A stretch of 6,996 bases of DNA from Bacteroidota bacterium (GCA_024640925.1 JAHEEB010000211.1:1-6996); one strand, 5' to 3'; shown: positions 1-6,654, numbered from the stretch's first letter. Notes: generated by a model from the sequence alone, not told the origin. Numbers and translations: made by a program.

Positions 1-648
1 TCCCAATCCATAAAGGGAATCGAAACCGGATACCAAATCCATAACATCGGTTGAAGTGCCGGAAAGTACGGCTACATTTATTCCATTCAGGCTCATAGTA
101 AAGTCTTTATTTTGTTTATATGGTTTTTCACTGTTGAACTGACTGAGTACACAGTCGACGGTATAATAGCGGGATGTTCCTTGTATAGGGACTATTACAT
201 ACACATGCTGGTAAACATCCTGGTTGTATTTCGCAATGCGAAACTTGTGAGGGATTTTGAGGTTCGTTAGTATGCTCGAAACAAAAATGGAGAAACAATC
301 GCAATCGATGCCTGTGGTTTTTTCTGCCCAGCTCCTGCATGGACGGCGCAATTGTTCCAGTCCTTTCTTGTCAAGCTTATATTGAATATGGTTGTAAAGA
401 AACTCCCAGATATTCCGGCATGTTGTTTCAATGGTTGAACCTTTCAGGTATCTGGAAATTTTCTTTGTGTCGTTGAGGTATTTCCAGACAACCTTTTTCA
501 TTAAACCAACGGTCTGTTCTACTTCGCCATCCTCAATAATGATGCGGTCATTATCTTCCGGTAATGAGAAATAGGAATTATAACGGCTTCCGTCCTGAAT
601 TGGCCGGTAACCAGAGGTTATATCCTGTATGTTGATGTGGTTGCTCAT
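1..648 (-). CDS. Transglutaminase-like cysteine protease-fold protein, partial (3' end outside window)
   Basis: The frame is open from an ATG at 648 to the window edge, giving the first 216 residues; the C-terminus is missing. The pattern is that of the transglutaminase-like (papain-fold) superfamily. A GIDCDCFSIFV segment carries the predicted nucleophile Cys116, where family members usually have G-x-C-x-D-F. It is followed by QHVYVIV with His148 and YYTVDC with Asp165, so the Cys-His-Asp triad order is intact. Cys104 and Cys118 are extra cysteines near the active site. There is no signal peptide, so the domain probably acts in the cytoplasm or inside a particle. Its ATG shares one base with the stop of the upstream LEA-like gene (TAATG), which implies one transcript and coupled translation. 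The substrate is unknown; peptidase, transamidase or a non-catalytic structural role are all possible. The fold assignment is fairly secure and the function is not. Confidence 0.8.
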   Translation of the reverse strand, partial: MSNHINIQDITSGYRPIQDGSRYNSYFSLPEDNDRIIIEDGEVEQTVGLMKKVVWKYLNDTKKISRYLKGSTIETTCRNIWEFLYNHIQYKLDKKGLEQLRRPCRSWAEKTTGIDCDCFSIFVSSILTNLKIPHKFRIAKYNQDVYQHVYVIVPIQGTSRYYTVDCVLSQFNSEKPYKQNKDFTMSLNGINVAVLSGTSTDVMDLVSGFDSLYGLG

Positions 649-1148
649 TACATGATTTTTTCAGCATCAGACTCATAGAAAATACCATTGGCATACAGGG
701 AGAATTTCATTTCCATCGGGATAGCCAGGCTGGCTGCAATGCTTTTCAAATCTTTGTTCTTGAATGCAGCTATAATGGAAGAGGCTTTGCCAACAACGCC
801 GGAAATATACCCGGCAAGGGTTGTCCAGCCAATGAGTATCTCAATTGTATCGATATTGGTTGTGGTAAGTGGCTGTATAGTGAATATTTTCTGGGAGGGA
901 CTGGTGCTCGTTATGTATTTACCATTTGTGGTTATGGTTACAACCGGCTTGGTTATATTCATGCTGTTCTTGGTGGGGTTCTGGATTTGGATTTCTGTTC
1001 GGAAGGCCATTCCTTTTAAATCCACTTTGTGAATTCTTGGGTTGGAAAGGTTACTAACAACCTTTTCCGAAATCGTCTTCATCTTAAAGAGCTTGATGGC
1101 CCCAAGTGCCAACCCTCCTGCTATGCCTATTTTTACCCAGCGTTTCAT
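648..1148 (-). CDS. LEA14-like membrane-anchored protein
   Basis: A 166-residue protein starting at an ATG at 1148. Residues 5-21 (VKIGIAGGLALGAIKLF) form one short hydrophobic segment after a basic N-terminus, suggesting a membrane anchor or uncleaved signal. Residues 35-105 resemble the LEA type 2 / WHy beta-sandwich: alternating strands, an IQNPTKNSMNI segment with the typical Asn-Pro after a strand, then a K-P-V-V-T-I strand. A second mildly hydrophobic stretch lies at about 105-140. LEA14-like domains in bacteria are usually small envelope or binding modules without catalysis. The gene is followed with a one-base stop/start overlap by the transglutaminase-like gene, so the two probably work together. 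An AGCAGGA lies almost against the start codon, too close for a standard Shine-Dalgarno site. A weak -7-like TATTCTTG lies at 1173-1180. The domain call is by pattern only; the role is unknown. Confidence 0.7.
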   Translation of the reverse strand: MKRWVKIGIAGGLALGAIKLFKMKTISEKVVSNLSNPRIHKVDLKGMAFRTEIQIQNPTKNSMNITKPVVTITTNGKYITSTSPSQKIFTIQPLTTTNIDTIEILIGWTTLAGYISGVVGKASSIIAAFKNKDLKSIAASLAIPMEMKFSLYANGIFYESDAEKIM

Positions 1149-1208
1149 TTCCTGCTTTCAGTTTTCTAAAAGCAAGAATAAGGAAGGTGAAATTGATGGA
1201 ATCTATGA

Positions 1209-1236
1209 AAGGGGGTTTGTTGGTGGAAGGGGGGTA
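1209..1236 (+). other. G-rich tract upstream of the LEA-like gene
   Basis: The plus strand has G runs at 1211-1215, 1222-1223, 1225-1226 and 1229-1234; the transcribed leader strand is correspondingly C-rich. It lies in the 135-base gap between the LEA-like gene and the next frame. Composition alone would allow a two-tier G-quadruplex. No function can be assigned. Confidence 0.3.
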
Positions 1237-1283
1237 ATGTTGAAGAAATGGTAATTAAATGAATTTATAATTTTTTTATTCGT

Positions 1284-1574
1284 TTACTCATTTTCATGAA
1301 AAACTCTAAATTGTAAAATGTGTTTTATTACTTTTCTGGCTTGATAATTGATAGAAGCAGCTCTTCTTATTTCTTCATCTTCACTTTTAAGTTGATAATA
1401 AGCAATATGTTTGAAATTAGGTATTAAAGAAATCCTTTCTAAAAAAAGTTCTAATTCTCTATTATTAGTAATTACATTTACCTCATAATTATCTGTAAAT
1501 GAACATAATCTGTTTTGTTTGTTGGTTAAACAGAAAAACAAGCATTGGATTTCGATTAATACAGCTTCAGGCAA
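1284..1574 (-). CDS. Hypothetical protein, ATG-less frame; possibly the 3' remnant of a truncated gene
   Basis: The frame encodes 96 residues if translation starts at the TTG at 1574, but it contains no ATG at all. It is in the same frame as the CoiA-like gene and is open right back to that gene's stop codon at 1629-1631. The residues before the TTG (AYPRAFTHDN) look as much like coding sequence as those after it. The protein is acidic and basic mixed, probably alpha/beta, with no membrane segment or known motif; residues 50-90 look helical. I do not recognise a family. The simplest reading is the C-terminal part of an older gene that lost its 5' end when the AT-rich unit upstream was inserted. 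Alternatives are a genuine TTG-started small gene, or a C-terminal extension of the CoiA-like protein cut off by a stop codon. Confidence 0.4.
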   Translation of the reverse strand: MPEAVLIEIQCLFFCLTNKQNRLCSFTDNYEVNVITNNRELELFLERISLIPNFKHIAYYQLKSEDEEIRRAASINYQARKVIKHILQFRVFHENE

Positions 1575-1628
1575 ATTATCATGTGTGAAAGCTCTCGGAT
1601 AGGCTAACAGACTATTGTCAGAATATCT

Positions 1629-2321
1629 TTATATATCTTTAAAAAGATCCATAAATTTCTCATTCTCTTTAAAATCAGGTTTAGCAACTTCCTTAAGATA
1701 TTTGTTAAAGAAGTCAACTTTATATATCCACTTACCATAAGTCTTATTAGCATGTATCCATGTGTAAATCAACTTATCATTAAGAGGATTGAAATCTAAA
1801 TACAGAAATGTATCATTAGTTATTGCCATTTCTTCAACCCATTTCCAGAAATATTTCCATTTTATTATAAACCTTCCATCTTTTGCTGAAGAATCAAGAG
1901 AGGTTGATATTCTTTTATTCTTCCAAGCATCTTCTACATTTACTATCCATATAAGCCTTTGTCCAGTCAGTTCTTTATAAAATTTATTTCGTTCTACAAC
2001 TGCCCATCCATCAATTTTACACTTCTGAATTTCAATAACAAATTCATTTGTTTTTATATCTGCTCTATGCTCTCTATTTGCTCCACAGATAACTTCGCAA
2101 GCTTCATCAATTAATGCACCTTTCCATGCAGAATGCCAATCTGTTTCAGGCTCATAACCATTTGGTAATTCAGGCATTTCCCCTATATATTTCCAATATT
2201 GTCTGTATTTACCAACACATGCTATTACATCATAGTCTCTAAACCATAAGTCTTTTCCAATAGCTCCAGAAACTACATCCTTAGCTTTAGTTTTCTTATT
2301 ATTAAACAATGCATATTTCAT
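1629..2321 (-). CDS. CoiA-like predicted nuclease (PD-(D/E)XK-type)
   Basis: A 230-residue protein from the ATG at 2321. The frame could be extended 11 codons to a TTG at 2354, but that extension is lysine/arginine-rich and overlaps a candidate promoter, so the ATG is preferred. The motifs follow the CoiA-like family in order: E59-x-x-x-H63-x-x-x-K67 (ETDWHSAWK), EHRADI with Asp88, FVIEIQ with Glu97 and Gln99, then VVERNKFY (Glu110, Arg111) and LIWIV. Asp88 and E97-x-Q99 would be the PD-(D/E)XK-type metal site. The N-terminal Cys-x-x-Cys zinc knuckle of many CoiA proteins is not visible. CoiA itself takes part in processing DNA during competence. Standalone relatives in mobile DNA have no fixed role, so the competence name should not be taken literally here. 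It stands alone in an AT-rich unit beside a STAND defence gene. Confidence 0.75.
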   Translation of the reverse strand: MKYALFNNKKTKAKDVVSGAIGKDLWFRDYDVIACVGKYRQYWKYIGEMPELPNGYEPETDWHSAWKGALIDEACEVICGANREHRADIKTNEFVIEIQKCKIDGWAVVERNKFYKELTGQRLIWIVNVEDAWKNKRISTSLDSSAKDGRFIIKWKYFWKWVEEMAITNDTFLYLDFNPLNDKLIYTWIHANKTYGKWIYKVDFFNKYLKEVAKPDFKENEKFMDLFKDI

Positions 2322-2351
2322 CGCTGTGCGTTTTTTTAAATGGTTGCCTGC

Positions 2352-2381
2352 CAAATATTTGACAATTGTTATTGTTTCAAT
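2352..2381 (-). promoter_or_regulatory. Candidate Bacteroidota-type promoter of the CoiA-like gene
   Basis: On the minus strand, AATATTTG at 2352-2359 matches the TAnnTTTG -7 element except for its first base. ATTG at 2378-2381 matches TTTG at three of four -33 positions, with an 18-base spacer. Transcription would start near 2345, giving a leader of about 25 bases before the ATG at 2321. An 8-bp palindrome, ACAATTGT (2362-2369), sits in the spacer and could be an operator. Support is from consensus only. Confidence 0.35.
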
Positions 2382-2417
2382 GCAATATTTATAGAAACAA
2401 AAAATTATGATCCGCAG

Positions 2418-2449
2418 CGCCCAAAATAACCGAAAAATGTGCGTATTTT
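2418..2449 (-). repeat. 32-bp direct repeat, copy A (upstream of the CoiA-like gene)
   Basis: This matches positions 6552-6583 at 27 of 32 bases in the same orientation; four of the five differences are transitions. The invariant core, read on the minus strand, is ACATTTTTC, then one variable base, then GTTATTT. The repeat ends 97 bases upstream of the CoiA-like ATG. The flanks keep an A-rich character but cannot be aligned with confidence. Confidence 0.75.
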
Positions 2450-2493
2450 CATTTTTAATTAACTATCAATTTTGCAGTGTCTTGTGCGTTTGA

Positions 2494-2565
2494 ACAGTCA
2501 CACTCTTTGACAAGTTTTGGTTGCGCGTTAGACTTTTTGAGCGACTTGGCAATGTGTGTGACTGT
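2494..2565. repeat. 72-bp imperfect palindrome just downstream of the STAND gene
   Basis: The outer arms ACAGTCACAC (2494-2503) and GTGTGACTGT (2556-2565) are perfectly complementary over 10 bp. After a three-base mismatch on each side, TTGACAAG (2507-2514) pairs with CTTGGCAA (2545-2552) at 7 of 8 positions. The 30-base middle (2515-2544) includes GCGTTAGAC. The element starts 10 bases after the STAND stop codon and has a higher G+C content than its surroundings. It could be a cruciform, a weak terminator (there is no U-run after it) or a folded recombination site. Confidence 0.75.
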
Positions 2566-2568
2566 GAA

Positions 2569-2577
2569 GCGTTGGCT
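2569..2577 (+). repeat. GCGTTGGCT repeat, distal end of the STAND unit
   Basis: This nonamer also occurs at 6397-6405 in the same orientation and I find it nowhere else in the window. Here it overlaps the TAG stop (2576-2578) of the STAND gene and directly abuts the palindrome. GTTGGCT fits the integron R'-site pattern GTTRRRY at six of seven positions, so the resemblance is suggestive only. Confidence 0.55.
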
Positions 2578-5500
2578 ATCTATAATCATCATAGAATTCT
2601 CTTTTCAACTCATCTTTTATTCTTATATCACAATATCCAATCTGACGATTAGCATATTCCTTATGGTCATAATAATTTAATCTATTGGGCAGTCTATCAA
2701 GTACGGATATAATATTCTCCCATATCTTTTTTTTACCTTCTAATATTTGAATATAGCTTGTTGACCAACTTTCATTTCTCTCAATAACGATTAAATTCTT
2801 AAAAATATCAAAATCACTATTTAGTTTTAGAAATCGCTCTAAGAACTCCATTTTTAAATCAGGAAATTTATAACAGATTATTCTAAAAACAACATCTATA
2901 TACTTATCGTTCAAATATTTTTCATTAATAATATTTTCTAAATATTCGATTGGTTTCTTTCTATATTTATCCTTTGCACTTGGAAATAAAGCTGATATTG
3001 CACGTTCTGAAAAATAATAAGTTTCACTAGCAATAAAGTATTCAAAAATTGAATTGATTATTGTATTAGAATTATCCATTTCCCATATAAAATCATAATG
3101 CTCAGGTTCTAATTCATAGTAAGAATTGAATTTTAAAATCCTTATTAAAATATTTGGGTCTCGTTCTAATAGTTTTTTGAGAATTTCATTTTTGTAATCA
3201 AAACCTTGTTCAATTTTATTTGAATACAAATAAGCTTCTACTATTACGTCAAATGGAAAATTACTGAATGAAAGACATTTCTCGATAAAACTTTTACCTA
3301 AACTAATTTTAACATCTTCTTTCTTAATTTTTGTAAGTATAATTTCAAGAATCTCAGAATATATATCTATCTCATCCTTTAGTTTTTTATATTTGCCTAC
3401 GAAAGTTAAATCCCAAAATATATATTGTGTATTCAACGATTTAATGGAAGACAATAAATCCGAATAGAGTAAACTTAGATGCTCTTTTTTAATATTATCA
3501 ATTTTTAATCTATGATGAAAACTGAACTTTGGATTTACTTCTAAATCTTGAATTACTTCAAAAAGTTCAAAATAGTTGCCAGAATTAGTTTGAAAAAAGT
3601 AATTAAAAATATATGTAAAATTAAGATTGAAATTAAATTTTGTGAAATTTAATCCAAGTACTTTCAAAAATAATTTTACGTCGGCTTGGGCTAGATTACC
3701 AAATATTATATTCAAAGAATTTTCACATTGCCAAACAGAATTCCCCTTACTTACCTTTTTGACGTGCTCTAAAATTAAAGAAACATTTGTAAAAAGTGAT
3801 TCATAATTATTTATGTCAAAATCAGTGCAATATTCTTGAAGTTCCTCTTTATGTAATTTTTCCTCTTCTTCCCAACCAAGTTCTCTTTTCCTTTGCCTGT
3901 TCTGTTTTAATACTTCTGCTAATTGATATAACTTGCTTCTATACTCTTTCTTAATTTCTTTTGAATAGTCTATTTTTAGCCAATCAAGACCTTCTAAAAT
4001 ATTTTGCAGTACGAAACAGTCCTCAAATTCATCAGGTTTAAAATATTTGTTAATTATCTGATAAATGTATTTTAAATCGTGTTGTAATATTTTTTCCGAA
4101 TCTTTGAATTCATAATAGTTTAATTTATACATTATTTGTAGTAAAGATGGCTTACTAGCATTTTGTAAAAGATAGCTATAACACTTTAATCTAAAAGCCT
4201 TTATTGATTCTGAAAGCCATAAATGGAAAGTCCAAAGAGTTATTCCTCTTCCATTTCCTTCATGTTCATTAAACTTAAGTTTAAGAAAATCTGGAATTAT
4301 TTCGGCTAAAACATTCTCATATATAATCTTATCATTACTGACTTGAGCATTCTTAATTAAAAAGTCAAAAAGCAAATGCTGAATTCGGTCACCATACATG
4401 TATCCTAATCTCGTAAAGCTAAATTTCTCTTTTATTGTATAAATTACTGCTGGCATTTTAGATGGAACTTTTATAGCATAATAAAACATTAGTTCCAACG
4501 CATCTTTAAAGAATTCATCACTATGATATCTGAATCGGGATAAAATTTCAAGGTCTTTCCCCGTTCCATTTGAGAATTTATTTAATTCATAATTATATCG
4601 AAATTCAGTTGTTGTTTCTGCTTCTTGATTATCAATTTGTTTTTTTATAAAGCTTAATACTTGTGGACTCAAATAAAACCAAAACAAATCAAGGTATTTC
4701 AAAGAATCTTGATGATTTCCTTCTTTTTCAATATCCAACCATTTTTTAAGAATTATTGGTTTTAATTTTTTCTCTATTTGTTTGTAATTGAAAGTGTTTA
4801 TTACAGGTACAATAGTATCTGTAATTCTATTCTCATAGTCTAAATAATTGTCAAGAAAGAAACTAAAACTTAATAATTCATTATCAATTACTGCTTTATA
4901 GAAGATATAAGTCGAGAATATCTGGTCTGATATTTTAACAACCTGTTGTTCAAATAAGTCAACTAGTTCTGATTCATGCAGAGCATAACAAATTTCCCAA
5001 AACTTATTCTCTTCAACATCAAGACTTTTAAAAATAAAATCACAGAACTCCCTGTTTTTTTTATCAATACGAGAAAAGAAAGATATTAATGCTAATGATT
5101 TTTGAGCTATCGGTTCTTTTAATAGTTCGACTTCTTTAAATAAAGGCTCATAGTATTCATCATAGATTTGGGATGCATCTTCAAGCTCTAATATATTTTT
5201 GGCTTTAAGAGCTACCTTTGCACACATAATTGCCAGACGTGCATTGCCTTGCGCTATTTTAAGAATTCTATCAACATATGATGGTTCATTGATTTTAAAA
5301 TCGTCCGATTGAATAATATTTTTTATTTCATCATTTGAAAATGCTTTAATTTCAATTGAAGCATAATTGAAATTGACAGCAATAGACTTTACCTGAGATA
5401 ATGCGTAATCTCTAACGGTCACGATTAATTTAAGTGTATTTGGATCTCGCTTATTAAATAAGCTTAAAATCAAACGAAAGTTTTGAGAAAGTCTGTTTGC

Positions 5501-6310
5501 ATCATCAACTAATAACAAATATTTTTTATCAGTTCTAATTGTAATAATAAGGTCTTCCCAGATTGTAATTCCATTATTTCCAATACACAAGAAGAAGAAA
5601 TCATTTTTATCTGAATAAAGTTTTGCTAATTCAATTGCATATTTCGATTTTCCCGTACCTGGTGCTCCATGGATTAACAATAAATCGTTTGTTTCTAAAT
5701 AATTTACTCCATCTTCTAATTCCTTTTCTCGACCAAAGAAAGTATTACTTAATGGTGTTGAAATTTTATTTTTCTCGTAATTAGTAATAAACTCAGAAGG
5801 CTCTTGAATTTGACCAGTTCCAACTTTGATTCCTAGATAAGTTCCTAAAATTGGATAATCTAGAACTGCAAATGCCAAATCTCGAATCCCTTTTAATTCA
5901 AGGATACACTTTGGATTTTGTTTTTTACATAATTCTTCAAGATTTTTCTTTTCAACAGGTTTAATACGTTCTGTAAAGCATAAAATTACTTTATCAATCT
6001 CTTCTTTCTTTAATCCTGTTTTTGAAGTCTCGAAGCAGTTTTCAATATCCAATTTTAGTTTATTATAGAAACTTTGCCCTTTTTCTAGTCTTTCTCTTGT
6101 AGTATATTCAGCAAAAATTAATTGATTGTCAGGACTAGTGAAATATGAATCAGGAATTCCCTTTCTTGACTTTTCTTTTCCAATGACACTACCAATCGGA
6201 GTAATTGTATTTGGATTTAGTTTCAAATACAAAAAATGATTACAAAATTCTTGGAAGATGTCTCCATTAATCCTATCCAATGCATTTTCTATTTGTACAG
6301 AGTCTATCAT
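2576..6310 (-). CDS. STAND NTPase with N-terminal PD-(D/E)XK-like nuclease domain (Avs-like)
   Basis: A 1244-residue protein from the ATG at 6310. A TTG at 6349 would add 13 residues but lies inside an inverted repeat, so the ATG is preferred. Residues 1-150 look like a restriction-endonuclease fold: GDIFQEFCNHF helix, GIPDSYF (Asp54), then IFAEYTT (Glu68), with Thr70 where a PD-(D/E)XK site normally has Lys. Residues 190-400 are a P-loop ATPase: FFGREKEL (191-198), Walker A GAPGTGKS (215-222), Walker B YLLLVDD (264-270), arginine in TVRDY (300) and QGNARLA (354-360), typical of STAND proteins. Residues 400-1244 are long, helical and repeat-like without clear motifs, with a highly charged stretch at about 783-826. 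This three-part layout matches Avs-type antiviral STAND proteins, where the C-terminal part recognises a phage protein and the nuclease then destroys DNA. The trigger cannot be predicted here. It stands alone, without a partner gene in the operon. Confidence 0.85.
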   Translation of the reverse strand: MIDSVQIENALDRINGDIFQEFCNHFLYLKLNPNTITPIGSVIGKEKSRKGIPDSYFTSPDNQLIFAEYTTRERLEKGQSFYNKLKLDIENCFETSKTGLKKEEIDKVILCFTERIKPVEKKNLEELCKKQNPKCILELKGIRDLAFAVLDYPILGTYLGIKVGTGQIQEPSEFITNYEKNKISTPLSNTFFGREKELEDGVNYLETNDLLLIHGAPGTGKSKYAIELAKLYSDKNDFFFLCIGNNGITIWEDLIITIRTDKKYLLLVDDANRLSQNFRLILSLFNKRDPNTLKLIVTVRDYALSQVKSIAVNFNYASIEIKAFSNDEIKNIIQSDDFKINEPSYVDRILKIAQGNARLAIMCAKVALKAKNILELEDASQIYDEYYEPLFKEVELLKEPIAQKSLALISFFSRIDKKNREFCDFIFKSLDVEENKFWEICYALHESELVDLFEQQVVKISDQIFSTYIFYKAVIDNELLSFSFFLDNYLDYENRITDTIVPVINTFNYKQIEKKLKPIILKKWLDIEKEGNHQDSLKYLDLFWFYLSPQVLSFIKKQIDNQEAETTTEFRYNYELNKFSNGTGKDLEILSRFRYHSDEFFKDALELMFYYAIKVPSKMPAVIYTIKEKFSFTRLGYMYGDRIQHLLFDFLIKNAQVSNDKIIYENVLAEIIPDFLKLKFNEHEGNGRGITLWTFHLWLSESIKAFRLKCYSYLLQNASKPSLLQIMYKLNYYEFKDSEKILQHDLKYIYQIINKYFKPDEFEDCFVLQNILEGLDWLKIDYSKEIKKEYRSKLYQLAEVLKQNRQRKRELGWEEEEKLHKEELQEYCTDFDINNYESLFTNVSLILEHVKKVSKGNSVWQCENSLNIIFGNLAQADVKLFLKVLGLNFTKFNFNLNFTYIFNYFFQTNSGNYFELFEVIQDLEVNPKFSFHHRLKIDNIKKEHLSLLYSDLLSSIKSLNTQYIFWDLTFVGKYKKLKDEIDIYSEILEIILTKIKKEDVKISLGKSFIEKCLSFSNFPFDVIVEAYLYSNKIEQGFDYKNEILKKLLERDPNILIRILKFNSYYELEPEHYDFIWEMDNSNTIINSIFEYFIASETYYFSERAISALFPSAKDKYRKKPIEYLENIINEKYLNDKYIDVVFRIICYKFPDLKMEFLERFLKLNSDFDIFKNLIVIERNESWSTSYIQILEGKKKIWENIISVLDRLPNRLNYYDHKEYANRQIGYCDIRIKDELKREFYDDYR

Positions 6311-6411
6311 TTGATGTAGTGGGTTGGGAAAGAAATAGCTCTTCTGCAAGCTGAAGAATCGGCCTGTGTGTTGGAGCTTGCAAATGTGCTATTTGTGCGT
6401 TGGCTGTTCAT
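6307..6411 (-). CDS. Possible 34-codon leader ORF coupled to the STAND gene
   Basis: An ATG at 6411, preceded by the A-rich AAAAAAGAAAAA, opens 34 codons ending in a TGA that overlaps the STAND start as ATGA (6307-6310). The peptide is rich in Ser, Thr, Asn and Arg, with no membrane segment or known motif. It spans the GCGTTGGCT repeat (codons 3-5) and an 8-bp inverted repeat. It could couple or limit translation of the large protein. It may also be a chance frame across a structured leader. Codon content gives little support. Confidence 0.3.
   Translation of the reverse strand: MNSQRTNSTFASSNTQADSSACRRAISFPTHYIK
6345..6382. repeat. Inverted repeat TGCAAGCT / AGCTTGCA in the STAND leader
   Basis: A perfect 8-bp inverted repeat (6345-6352 and 6375-6382) with a 22-base loop lies 35-72 bases upstream of the STAND ATG. 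A smaller nested pair, CAAAT / ATTTG, lies next to it towards 6397. In RNA it would form a hairpin inside the possible leader ORF, and so could affect initiation. Confidence 0.5.
6397..6405 (+). repeat. GCGTTGGCT repeat, proximal end of the STAND unit
   Basis: The second copy of the nonamer at 2569-2577, in the same orientation and 3828 bases away. The two copies bracket the STAND gene almost exactly. It is preceded by TTGT, so TTGTGCGTT at 6393-6401 also matches 2482-2490 beside the palindrome. The shorter TGTGCGTT occurs again at 2325-2332 before the CoiA-like ATG. Confidence 0.55.
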
Positions 6412-6455
6412 TTTTTCTTTTTTCACTGCTAAATTAACACTGTCGTTTCTTTGGC

Positions 6456-6476
6456 TTGTTGGTAACATTCCAACAA
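6456..6476. repeat. Dyad TTGTTGG-N7-CCAACAA
   Basis: Perfect 7-bp inverted repeats (6456-6462 and 6470-6476) are separated by seven bases, about 150 bases upstream of the STAND start. The size and spacing would fit a dimeric repressor operator or a small hairpin. No regulator gene is visible beside it. Confidence 0.45.
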
Positions 6477-6484
6477 TGACAATT

Positions 6485-6498
6485 AGCTCCGCTGAGCT
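6485..6498. repeat. Short hairpin AGCTC-CGCT-GAGCT
   Basis: A perfect 5-bp stem with a four-base loop in the 379-base gap upstream of the STAND gene. It is GC-rich compared with its surroundings. No T-run follows on either strand, so it is not a convincing terminator. Confidence 0.35.
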
Positions 6499-6551
6499 CC
6501 CTTTGATTGGTTGTTGTTTCTATTATACAAACTCAAATTTTCGCTCTCTAA

Positions 6552-6583
6552 CCCCCGAAATAACTGAAAAATGTACATATTTT
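6552..6583 (-). repeat. 32-bp direct repeat, copy B (upstream of the STAND gene)
   Basis: The partner of 2418-2449 (27 of 32 bases identical, same orientation). It lies 242 bases upstream of the STAND ATG. Both copies sit upstream of an AT-rich nuclease gene, so they could be a shared regulatory element or the fixed part of a repeated insertion unit. The adjoining gap between 6311 and 6689 otherwise holds the hairpins listed separately and no convincing long gene. Confidence 0.75.
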
Positions 6584-6654
6584 TTGTTTTTGGTTATTTT
6601 TCACAAAATACAAAAATTCGAATTATCTAACAATATGTTGGTCTATAAAATAAT

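Noticed and set aside
128..340. 70-codon minus-strand frame
   Set aside because: It is a frame-shifted shadow of the transglutaminase-like gene, which reads through this stretch without a stop.
688..1032. 114-codon plus-strand frame with hydrophobic stretches
   Set aside because: It lies fully antisense to the LEA-like gene; the hydrophobic residues follow from the complementary strand of that coding sequence.
1291..1302. 12-bp palindrome TTTTCATGAAAA
   Set aside because: It lies inside the end of an open frame in AT-rich DNA and has no second copy or regulatory context.
6522..6527. TATAAT on the minus strand upstream of the STAND gene
   Set aside because: It lacks a spaced -35 or -33 partner, and the Bacteroidota primary promoter uses TAnnTTTG rather than TATAAT.
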